In this document: one piece after another, positions 40,285 to 49,800 of the stretch
Numbering within the stretch: the first letter of the stretch is position 1
How the letters are laid out: every line of letters begins with the position of its first letter
NCBI GenBank assembly: GCA_046331175.1
Contig: JAXLRI010000015.1
Location: 72,401-136,400 of the forward strand
DNA length: 64,000 nt
Source: JAWKIW01 sp046331175
Lineage (GTDB): Bacteria > Actinomycetota > Acidimicrobiia > Acidimicrobiales > Acidimicrobilacustridaceae
Direction: 5' to 3'
Translations under genes and position numbers: made by a program
The notes under the pieces: model-generated
Seen by the model: only the letters and a program-made list of their open reading frames with translations
Told to the model about the DNA's origin: nothing
The model's database searches: none

Positions 40285-41019
40285 TCAGGTGGTGATCGAC
40301 CCGCCGTTGACCTCGATGGTCTGCCCGGTGACCCACCCGGACTCGTCGGAGGCCAGCCACACGCAGGCGGCGCCGACGTCGGCGGGCGTGCCGACCCGAC
40401 CCACGGGGATCGACCGGGCCAGGGCGGCGTCGACGTCGGCGTCGTCGCGGCTCATCATCCCGAGGGCCACCGAGTTGGCGGTCACGCCCGAGCGGGCGAC
40501 CTCGAGGGCCAGCGTGCGGGTGAAGGCGATGCCCCCGCCCTTGCCGGTGGCGTAGGGCGACACCCCGATGCGCGTGCCGGCGGTGCCGGCCCCCGACGAG
40601 ATGGTGATGATGCGCCCCCACCCGCGATCGCACATGCCGTCGATCACCGCCCGGCAGCAGTGCAGCACCCCGTAGACGTTGATCGAGATCGGCCCGTCCC
40701 ATGCCGACGGTTCCATCTCCCGGAACGGCGCCAGCGCCATGGCGCCCTCGGCGATGCCGGCGTTGTTGACGAGGATGTCGACCGGGTCGAGGGCCGCGAC
40801 CGCGGCGAGCACCTCGTCGAGGTCGGTCACATCGAAGGCCGAGGCCACCGCCCTCCCGCCGTCGGCCTCGATGGCCGCGGCCACCGCCTCGGCCCGCTCG
40901 GCGTGCAGGTCGTTGACCACGACGTCGGCCCCCTGGGCGGCCAGCGCCCGGGCGATGCCGGCGCCGACGTTCTGGCCGGCGCCGGTGACGAGGGCGGTGC
41001 GGCCGTGCAGGTCGAACAT
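40285..41019 (-). CDS. Short-chain dehydrogenase/reductase (FabG-like)
   Basis: A 244-residue classical SDR. The cofactor motif is TGAGQNVGAGIARAL, followed by NDLHAERA, FDVTD and NNAGIAEGA. The catalytic Ser lies in ITISSGAGTAG and Tyr/Lys in SPYATGKGGG; it ends with VTGQTIEVNGG, typical of the family. The start overlaps the upstream SDR stop as TGATG. It is the last gene of a three-gene leftward operon with a second SDR and a DegT-family PLP enzyme, which suggests modification of a sugar or related hydroxy/keto compound. The substrate is not known. Confidence 0.92.
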   Translation of the reverse strand: MFDLHGRTALVTGAGQNVGAGIARALAAQGADVVVNDLHAERAEAVAAAIEADGGRAVASAFDVTDLDEVLAAVAALDPVDILVNNAGIAEGAMALAPFREMEPSAWDGPISINVYGVLHCCRAVIDGMCDRGWGRIITISSGAGTAGTRIGVSPYATGKGGGIAFTRTLALEVARSGVTANSVALGMMSRDDADVDAALARSIPVGRVGTPADVGAACVWLASDESGWVTGQTIEVNGGSITT

Positions 41020-41879
41020 CAGGTCTCCTCGCTCAGGACGGCGTCGCTCAGGACGGTGCCGGTCAGGGGGCTGCCGTCGAGGGCGTGGACCGGCAGGTCC
41101 CACGCGTCGAGCAGGTCGAGGCTCACGAACGTCGAGCCGGTGACGTCTGCTGGACAGCAGCACAGGGCGGTCACGGCCTCGACCATCGCCTCCACCGACT
41201 CGACCTGGTCGGCCCGCAACGTCGCCCCGACCAGCGCCGCCGCACCCTCGCTCAGCACGGCGGCGCGCGGCTGCACGGCGTTGACGCGGACCCCGGTGCC
41301 GTGCAGCTCGGCGCCCAGGCCGTTGGTGATCCGGGCGAGCGCCGCCTTGGCCGCGCCGTAGACCGTGGTGGTCGATCCCTGCGCTCCGAGCTCGAACGGC
41401 GGCCCCGGCCACGGGCGGGCGGCGCCGCTGGTGAGGTTCACGGTCCACCCCTCGCCGGCGGCGACCATGGCCGGCACCACGGCCTGGGCCAGGTCGAGGG
41501 GCGCGTGGACGTCGACCTCGAACAGGATGCGGCGTCGCTTCAGCGGCATGGCCGCCACCGCGTCGTACATGGCGGCTGCTGCGTTGTTGACGAGGATGTC
41601 GACCGGGCCGCCCAGGGCGGCCAGGGCTTCGGGCACGATCCGAGCCCGGTCGACCTCGTCGGCGAGGTCGGCCACGACGACGGCGACGGTGGTGCCGTGA
41701 CGAGCGGCGCGGGCCTGGGTCTCCCGCAGCGAACCGGCGAGGTGGTCGTGCTGGTCCAGGGTGCGAGCGACGATGGCGACGTCCGCTCCCTCGGCCGCCA
41801 GCCGCTCGGCGATGGCCGCACCGATGCCGCGGCTGGCCCCGGTCACCAGCGCCCGCCGACCGGCGAACCGCCCGGTCAC
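41019..41879 (-). CDS. Short-chain dehydrogenase/reductase
   Basis: A 286-residue classical SDR. It shows TGASRGIGAAIAERL, ADLADE, NNAAAAMYDA, the Ser in VNLTSGAARPWPGPP and Tyr/Lys in TVYGAAKAALAR. A 45-residue C-terminal addition (SLDLLDAWDLPVHALDGSPLTG) and a Cys triplet (ALCCCPADV) distinguish it from the neighbouring SDR. The start is GTG 41879, overlapping the DegT-family stop as GTGA; its own stop is TGATG-coupled to the next SDR. The tight coupling implies fixed stoichiometry within one pathway. Confidence 0.92.
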   Translation of the reverse strand: MTGRFAGRRALVTGASRGIGAAIAERLAAEGADVAIVARTLDQHDHLAGSLRETQARAARHGTTVAVVVADLADEVDRARIVPEALAALGGPVDILVNNAAAAMYDAVAAMPLKRRRILFEVDVHAPLDLAQAVVPAMVAAGEGWTVNLTSGAARPWPGPPFELGAQGSTTTVYGAAKAALARITNGLGAELHGTGVRVNAVQPRAAVLSEGAAALVGATLRADQVESVEAMVEAVTALCCCPADVTGSTFVSLDLLDAWDLPVHALDGSPLTGTVLSDAVLSEET

Positions 41880-43171
41880 GCGCCCAGCCCGTGCTCGGCG
41901 ACGAAGCCCTCCAGGCACTCGCCGATGTAGGCGCTGTCGTCGTCGGTCATGGCGTGGTTGTTGGGCAGCACCAGCCCCCACTCCATGACCCGGTCGGCGT
42001 TGGGCAGCCCGTCGGGCGGCGCGCGGTGCGGCACGTCCCGGAACGCCGGTTGCCGCGTGGCGTTGCCGGTCCACACCATGCGGGTGTCGACGCCGCGGGC
42101 CTCCATCCACCGCTGCAGCTCGGCGCGGCGGATCCCCGACGACCGCTCGATGAGGAACGGGAACATGTGCCACGCCGTCTCGACGCCGGGCGTGAGGCGT
42201 GGCAGCACGAACAGGTGCGGCCAGCGGCCGACCTGCTCGGCCGTCCGCTCGAACACCCGCCGCCGACGTTCGAGGTTGTCGGCCAGCTTGTCGAGCTGCA
42301 CCAACCCGAAGGCAGCCGACAGCTCGGACGGCTCGAAGTTCCACCCCACCTCGTCGAAGATGAAGAGGTTGTCGTACTCGAGGTCGCCGTCGATGGTGCT
42401 GAAGAAGCGCCGGTCGACGCCCTTGCGAGACCCGAACAGCTGCACCTCCGAGCGCCGGCCCCATCGCCGCAGCAGCAGCGCCCGATCCGCGAGGTCGGCG
42501 TCGTCGAAGCACACCATGCCGCCGGTGCCCGCCGCGGTGATGATGTGGGACAGGGCGAAGCTGGTGAGGCTGATGTCGGCCCGGGTGCCCGTCGGCGTGC
42601 CCCGCAGCGTCAGCCCGAGGGCGTCACAGGAGTCCTCGACCGTCCGCAGGCCGTGGGCGTCGGCGATGGCCCGGATGCGGTCCCAGTCGGGGGCGTTGCC
42701 GATGAGGTTGGGCGCCAGGATCGCCTTCGTCCGCGGCCCGATCATGGCCTCGATGCCGTCGACGTCGATCTGGAAGGTGTCGGGCGTGACGTCGACGAAG
42801 GCCGGCACGACGCCCTTCTTCACCAGCGGCGCCAGGTCGGTGGAGAACGTGACCGGCGAGGTGATGACCTCGTCGCCCGGCTCGAGGTCGAGCACCTCGA
42901 CGGCGAGGTACAGCGCCGAGCTGCCCGAGTTGCACATCACCCCGTGCCGCTTGCCGAACAGCGCGGCGACCCGCGCCTCCATCGCCTTGACGTTGCGGCC
43001 GATGCGCAGGGCCGTCGGCCCGCCGCGCAGGACCTCGACCACCGCCTCGATCTCGCGCTCGTCGTGGACCGACCCGGCGTACTCGATCCGCCGATCGGAC
43101 GGCGCCTCCAGCCGCGCCTCTGCGACCTCGTCCCCGCTGCCACGATCAGGCTGCTGCCCAGCGGTCCCCAC
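41876..43171 (-). CDS. DegT/RfbH-type PLP enzyme with His in place of the catalytic Lys (sugar 3-dehydratase-like)
   Basis: A 431-residue fold-type-I PLP enzyme starting at GTG 43171. Family landmarks are GKRHGVMCNSGSSALYLAV, TPDTFQIDV, VEDSCDALGLTL and SFALSHIITAAGTGG. In aminotransferases the sixth residue of that SF motif is Lys; here it is His, as in the 3-dehydratases ColD and RfbH/E1. The following region aligns with RfbH (RRWGRR ... RRFFSTIDGDLEYDNLFIFDEVGWN), but the Cys residues that bind the RfbH [2Fe-2S] cluster are absent. A C3 deoxygenation of a keto-sugar, or an elimination with related chemistry, is likelier than transamination. It heads an operon with two SDRs. Confidence 0.88.
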   Translation of the reverse strand: MGTAGQQPDRGSGDEVAEARLEAPSDRRIEYAGSVHDEREIEAVVEVLRGGPTALRIGRNVKAMEARVAALFGKRHGVMCNSGSSALYLAVEVLDLEPGDEVITSPVTFSTDLAPLVKKGVVPAFVDVTPDTFQIDVDGIEAMIGPRTKAILAPNLIGNAPDWDRIRAIADAHGLRTVEDSCDALGLTLRGTPTGTRADISLTSFALSHIITAAGTGGMVCFDDADLADRALLLRRWGRRSEVQLFGSRKGVDRRFFSTIDGDLEYDNLFIFDEVGWNFEPSELSAAFGLVQLDKLADNLERRRRVFERTAEQVGRWPHLFVLPRLTPGVETAWHMFPFLIERSSGIRRAELQRWMEARGVDTRMVWTGNATRQPAFRDVPHRAPPDGLPNADRVMEWGLVLPNNHAMTDDDSAYIGECLEGFVAEHGLGA

Positions 43172-43359
43172 GTCCCGGAACGTAGTTCCCCTCGAGGCCG
43201 ACGAGGCGCCCGACGATCCTGCGACCCGCCGACCCGCCGACGCAGGTTGCCAGTGCCGCCCACCTGGGTCGCCGATGACGGCGATGTCGCCGATACGGTT
43301 CGGGCACGGACCCGACGACCCCCGCCTCTGCCGCCGCCGACTCCTCGGGACAGGACGCC

Positions 43360-43740
43360 GTGCGCATCGTGCTCGGGGTCGTCCTCGCCTTCGCCGGCAT
43401 CGGCCACCTCACCTTCGCCCGGACCTCGTTCCTCGCCCAGGTGCCGGGCTGGGTGCCCCTCGACGCCGACCTCGTCGTGGTGCTGTCGGGCATCGTCGAG
43501 ATCGTCCTCGGGGCCGGGCTCGTGCTCCTCCCCCGCCACCGCGTCGTGCTCGGCTGGATCACCGCCGCGTTCTTCGTGGCGATCTTCCCGGGCAACATCT
43601 CCCAGTACGTCGACCACGAGGCCGCCTTCGGCCTCGACTCCGACGTCGCTCGGGCCGTGCGGCTGCTGTTCCAGCCGGTGCTCGTCGTGGTCGCCCTCTG
43701 GTCGACCGGCGCGTGGTCGGCCTGGCGAACCCGGAGCTGA
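43360..43740 (+). CDS. DoxX-family small membrane protein
   Basis: A 126-residue protein with four hydrophobic helices (RIVLGVVLAFAGIGHLTFA, LVVVLSGIVEIVLGAGLVLL, VLGWITAAFFVAIFPGNISQY, RLLFQPVLVVVALWSTG). The FAGIGHL and PGNISQYVDHEAAFGLD segments are typical of the DoxX-like branch. The start is GTG 43360. The role is unknown; family members are associated with redox or envelope processes. It is divergent from the PLP-enzyme operon. Confidence 0.88.
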   Translation: MRIVLGVVLAFAGIGHLTFARTSFLAQVPGWVPLDADLVVVLSGIVEIVLGAGLVLLPRHRVVLGWITAAFFVAIFPGNISQYVDHEAAFGLDSDVARAVRLLFQPVLVVVALWSTGAWSAWRTRS

Positions 43741-43824
43741 CCCGGACCACTGCGGGCCATCCGGAGCCCCGACCGGCCCATCGCCGATCGCGAGAGACCG
43801 GTCCGACCAGGGCCGCGCGCGCCA

Positions 43825-43856
43825 CCGGGTGGCCGAGGTCGTCCTCGGCCACCCGG
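43825..43856. terminator. Bidirectional terminator hairpin
   Basis: A 13-base perfect stem (CCGGGTGGCCGAG with its complement) encloses the loop GTCGTC, midway between the convergent DoxX and PGRS-like genes. It is well placed to end both transcripts. No T-run is present. Confidence 0.7.
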
Positions 43857-43883
43857 CGCAGCTCGCTCGTCAGGTCGGCAGGA

Positions 43884-46800
43884 TCAGGGGACGCCCGGGA
43901 AGCCGTTGGTCTGGGTCGACCCGGCCCCGATCGCCGTCGCGGTCCCGCCGGCACCACCGAGGCCGCTCGGGAGGGCGTCGCCGCCGTCGCCGCCGGTGGC
44001 GACGGCGCCACCGCCGGTGGCAAGGGCGTCGCCCCCCTTGCCGCCGATGCCGCTGAAGCTGCCGCTGTCGCCACCTCGGCCACCGGTGGCCGAGGCCGCG
44101 GCTCCGGCTGCCTCGGCGTTGCCACCGGCGCCACCCGTGCCACCGGGGGCACCAAACGGGCTGGCCCCACCCTTGCCCCCGTTGCCACCGGTGGCAACCG
44201 TGAGGCCACCCTGGACCGTGGCGCTGCCGCCGGCCCCGCCGGCACCGCCGGTGAGGGAGGGGGCGCCGTTGCCGGCCACGCCACCGACCCCACCGGCACC
44301 ACCGGTGGCGTCGGCCCCGATGGCGCCGACGCCGGCCCCACCGCTCCCACCGTTGCCGCCCTTGCCGAGGGGGCCTCCGTTGCCACCGGCGCCGCCGGCG
44401 CCGCCGTTGCCGGTGACCGGGCTGAAGCCGTTGCCGCCGTTGCCACCGTTGCCGGCCGGTGCGAACACGCCGAGGCCGTTCGACCCGGCAGATGCCCCCG
44501 ACCCGGCGGTACCGCCCGTCCCGGCCGTGCCACCCGTGCCGCCGTTGCCGCCGCTGCCAGCGTTCGGGTGCCCCGCCGAGCCGTTGGCGCCGTTGCCGCC
44601 GATCCCTGGCAGACCAGCGTTGCCGCCGTTGCCACCGTTGGCGTTCGAGCCCGTAGCGCCGGCCGAGCCGCCTCCACCACCGGCCGCGCCACCGGCGCCG
44701 CCGAGGCCGCCGTTGCCGCCGTTGGCACCGCTGCCTCCGTTGCCACCGTTGCCGCCGGCGCCGTTGTTCACCACGAAGGTCGGATCACCGTCGGCGCCCC
44801 TGCCGCCGTTGCCGCCCTTGCCGCCAGCACCACCCGGGCCACCGGATCCACCATCGCCTCCTTTGCCGATGATGGCCCCACCAGCGCCACCGGCACCGCC
44901 GTTGCCGCCGGTGCCACCGGCGGTGCCGCTGCCGCCGTTCCCACCGTTGTCGCCGGGGTTCGGACCGTCAGGGCCGATGGCGCCGTCGTCGCCGGCGAGG
45001 GCGCCACCGCCGTTGCCACCCTTGCCGCCGTTGCCGATGATGCCTCCGTTGCCGCCCTTGCCGCCGTTGCCGGCGTTGCGGTTGCCGAGCGTGCCACCGA
45101 CGCCGGCGCCACCGACGCCACCGTTGCCGACCGGCCCGACAGCATCGGCGCCGTTGGCGCCGTTGGGCGAGCCGGCGCCGCCGGGACCGGCGATGCCTGG
45201 GTTGCCGCCGTCGCCACCGGCGTAGCCGTCCTTGAAGGCGACCCCGCCGGCCGAACCAGCACCGCCGTTGCCGGGCAGTCCGGCGTCGCCACCGTTGCCA
45301 CCAGCTGCGGCCAAGCCCAGGCCCCCGGCGACACCGCCGCCACCGCCGGCCTGACCACCGTCGCCGCCGGCGCCACCGTCGCCACCAGCGGCGCCGTTGC
45401 CACCATTGCCACCGGCACCACCGGGGCTGAAGAAGCCCGTGGGACCCGTCGCGCCGTTGCCACCACGGCCACCGTCGCCGCCGACGGCGCCGTCGCCACC
45501 GCGACCACCGTTGCCGAACACCAGGCCACCGGCACCACCGTCGCCCCCGGCGCCACCGGCACCGCCGGCGACGCCGTCGCCACCACTCGCCCCGGGCGCT
45601 CCGGGGTCGACCCCGGCGATCCCCGCCGCACCGACGCCGCCGTCACCACCACGGCCACCGTTGCCGAGCGGTCCACCGGCGCCACCGGCGCCGCCCTTGC
45701 CGCCGGCCGCTCCGGCGAGCGAGGCGCTGTACCCGTCGCCGCCCCGGCCACCGTTGCCAGCCGGGCCGACCACACCGGCCCCGGTGGTGCCGTTGGCCGC
45801 GCCCGTCCCGCCCGCACCCGGCGTCCCGGCCGGGCCACCGGCACCGCCCTTGCCGCCGTCGGGAGTCACCGCGTCACCGGTGGCACCGGAGCCGCCATCG
45901 CCGGGCACCCCCGCGTCGCCGCCGTTGCCGCCGTTGCCACCAGCACCGGACACCCCCGCGCTCCCGGGACCGGCACCCGGGGCGCCACCGGCGCCACCAT
46001 TGCCACCAGCTGCGCCGTCGCCGCCGGCACCACCGGTCCCGCCGGTACCGAAGTCGACCCCGGCCACACCGGCGGCGCCGGTCAGGCCGGCACCACCCTT
46101 GCCGCCGACACCGCCAGCGCCGGCGTCACCGCCGCTGCCGTTCACGCCGAACGGGCTGGCCGGACCACCGTTGCCACCCGCACCACCGGCACCACCGGCA
46201 CCACCGTTGCCGCCGCTCTCTCCCGGGTTCGTGCCGTCGGCACCGCCGATGCCTCCGGCGCCCGCACCACCGGCGCCACCGTTGCCACCACTGCCGATGG
46301 CCCCGGCGGCACCGCCGTCACCACCCCTGCCACCGGCGACACCGGCGAGGGAGCCAGCGGCGCCGCTGCCGCCCGTGCCGCCGTTGCCGGCCGGCGCCAC
46401 GACGCTGGCGCCACCGGTGCCGTTGGTCGCGCCCGTACCGCCAGCGCCGGCGACGCCCGGGTTGCCACCCGCACCGCCGTTGCCTCCATCGGAGGTGAGC
46501 GCGTCGCCATCGGCGCCGGCACCACCGTCACCGGGCACACCGGCGTTGCCACCGTTGCCACCGTCGCCGGCCGTCCCACCGGCGCCGGCCGTGCCACCGC
46601 TGGGCGACGCCCCACCGGCACCGGCCGTGCCGCCGTTGCCGCCGTTGCCGGCGTTGCCGCCGTTGCCACCGTTCTGGCCGGTCGCACCCGCGGCGCCGTC
46701 GACACCGATGCCACCGCGACCGCCGTTGCCACCCAGACCGCCTACACCACCGGCACCACCATCGCCGAACAGGTCGCCGCCGAGACCGCCAGCGCCGCCG

Positions 46801-49800
46801 GCCCCACCATCGCCACCGGCACCACCGTCGGTGCCGCTGTCACCGGGGTTCACCCCATCGGTGCCGTCCACGCCGGCCATGCCCGCGCCACCGTTGCCAC
46901 CGGCACCTCCGTTGCCGAGTGGCCCACCCTTGCCGCCGGCACCACCCGCACCACCGTTGCCGCCGGCCACGGCCGCACCGGCACCCTCACCACCGGCACC
47001 ACCGCTGCCAGTCGGTCCCGACACGCCGGTGCCGTTCGTCCCGTTGGTGGCACCGGTACCACCGGTGCCCGGCGTCCCCGCGGCTCCACCGACGCCACCG
47101 TTGCCGCCATCGGGCGCCCCCGGGCCGCCGGGCGCGCCCTTGCCGCCGTCGCCCGGCACACCGGCGTCGCCACCGTTGCCACCGTTGCCGGCGTTGCCGC
47201 CCGCGCCGGGCGTGCCACCGCTGGGCGACGCCCCACCGGCACCAGCTGCGCCACCGTTGCCACCGTTGCCGGCGTTGCCGCCGTCGCCACCAGCCTGACC
47301 CGAGTTGCCAGCGCCGACGCCCGGCGCGCCGTCGAGGCCGATGCCGCCACGACCGCCGTTGCCACCGAGACCACCGCTGCCACCGGCACCACCAGCACCG
47401 AACAGCGCGCCACCCGTGCCACCGGCACCACCGGCACCACCGCTGCCACCCGCGCCGCCGGCACCACCGCTGTCACCCGGGTTCGTGCCATCGACCCCGT
47501 CAGAGCCCGGCACGCCCACACCACCGTCGCCGCCGGCACCACCGTTGCCGAGCGAGCCACCGTTGCCACCGGCGCCACCAGCGCCACCCGTGCCACCAGG
47601 GACCGGAGCTGCACCGCCGGCACCACCCGTGCCGCCGTTGCCGACCGGGCCGGTCGGACCGGCCGCCGAGCTGCCCGCCGAGCCCCCTTGGCCGCCGGGT
47701 CCACCGGCTGCGCCACCGGCGCCACCGGTTCCGGACGTGCCGGCGTTGCCACCGTTGCCGCCCTTGCCACCGTCCACGAACGCCACGGTGCCGTCGCCAC
47801 CGGCGCCGCCATCACCCGGAAGGCCGGCCGTCGCGCCGTCGCCACCGTCGGCGCCGTCGCCGTCGGTGCCGGGCGTGCCGACGAACGACGGGCCACCCGC
47901 ACCACCGTTGCCGCCCTTGCCGCCGAGGCCGCCGTTGCCGCCGTCGCCGCCAGCCCCGCCCGGCGACGCGGGATCGCCGGCCGCGCCGTTCGCGCCGGGG
48001 CCGCCGGGGCCGCCGTCACCGCCGAGGCCGCCGTTGCCGCCGTTGCCGCCATCACCGATCTGCGAACCGCCGGCGCCGCCCTTGCCACCAGCACCGCCGG
48101 CATCGCCGTCGCCACCGTCACCGCCACTGCCGCCGGCCACCACCGCGGCCGCGCCGAGCGCACCCTTCGCACCAGGTGCACCGGCCGCGCCGTCGCCGCC
48201 GTCGCCGTAGCGACCGGCACTGCCACCGGCACCACCGTTGGCGCCGGCGCCGCCGTTGCCGACGAGGGCACCGCCGCGGCCGCCGTCACAGGGATCCGGG
48301 GCCGGGCAGGTGCCGGCGTCGAAGCTGAAGCCGGTGCCGAACACGCCGGTGGCGTCGGGGTGCGCGGCCGTGCCGTTGCCCACCAGCGGGACGCCGTCGC
48401 ACTGCGGGACGTCGAGCGCGACCCGGGCCGCCACCGCGTCGGGGTCGAAGCCCACCGACACCAGGAACGCCTCGTGGGACTGCAGCCACGCGTCCAGCGC
48501 CGAGCTGCACGTCAGCGCCGGCGTGTACCAGCCACCGGCGTCGGCGATCACGTCGACGCTGCCGGCCGAGTTGTAGAAGGTGGCCGCGCCCCCGGTCCCG
48601 TTCTGGGCGATCACGCCGTTGGCGATCGTCTGGCCCGACACCCAGTTCAGGCTCGACACCAGCGGATCGGGGGTGGTCGCGCCGGCCGGCCAGCCCGACA
48701 GGAACGACGCGGCGGTGGTGTTGGTGACCGTGGCGTTGGTGACCACCGCCAGGGCGTCGGCCGGGATGCCGGCCACCCCGGTCACGGCGACATCACGACC
48801 GGTGGTGGGTTCCCATGGCGTCGAGTAGGCGCCGACGGTGGACTCGGGCCGCGAGTCCTGGATGCGCTGCGGGTCGATCGTCACGAACCGGCTGCCCGGA
48901 CCGCCGGTGAAGTAGCCGACGACGTCGATGATCACGTCGACGTCACCGGACGGGTTGAACACCCGCACCTGGCCACCGGTGCCGACCTTGGCGAGGGTCG
49001 AGTTGGGGATGGTCTGGCCCGGCCGCCAGTTCAACGTCGACACCAGCGGCACCGGCGTCGGCGTCCCCGTCGGCCACAGCGACAGGAAGGACTCGGCGGT
49101 CGTGCGGTTCACCGTCACGTTGAGCGCCACCGCATCGGCATCGGCGGGGATCCCGGCCACGCCGGCCACGGTCACGTCGCGCGTGGTGACGGGGCCCCAC
49201 GGCGTGGCGAAGGGGCCGACCTGGGACTCGGCGCGCGAGTCCAGGACGCGGGTGGGCGCGACGGTCCGGAACGCCGTGCCGGTGTCGGCGCCGTACCAGC
49301 CGACGACGTCGACGACCACGTCGACCGAACCCGACGGGTTGAACACCTCGATCGAGCCGCCGGTGCCGACCTTGGCGGTCACGCCGTTGGCGATGGTGTG
49401 GTGGGCCTTCCAGTTGATCGACGACACCAGCGGGCTGGGCTGGGCCGTGCCCGTCGGCCACAGCGACAGGAACGACGCCGCCGTCGTGTTCGTCGCCGTC
49501 AGGTTGACCACCACGGCTTGGGCGTCGGTGGGCACACCTCCGGCTCCGGTCACCGCGACCGACCGCGTGGTGCCGGGGCCCCACGGCGTGGCGTACGGGC
49601 CGAGACCCCCGGGGCGCGAATCGAGGACCCGCACCGGCTGGATGGAGTGGAGCAGCGCACCAGGCGTGACCGGCGCGGACGCGGCCGAGGCCGGGCCGTC
49701 GCCGGCCGCGTTGTGGGCCGACACCGTGAACGTGTAGGCGGTGCCGTTGGTGAGGCCGGCGACCGTGCACTGCAGCGGCCCGGAGTCCCACGTGCAGGTC

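Noticed and set aside
43950..48290. CRISPR-like array, suggested by regular short repeats
   Set aside because: Repeats are irregular, without conserved direct repeats plus unique spacers, and are in frame with a glycine-rich protein. No cas genes are present.
44000..48330. Long open frames rich in proline or histidine/arginine on the + strand
   Set aside because: They are the complement of the glycine-rich repeat of the PGRS-like gene. High GC keeps all frames open. They have no starts with ribosome sites and no recognisable domains.
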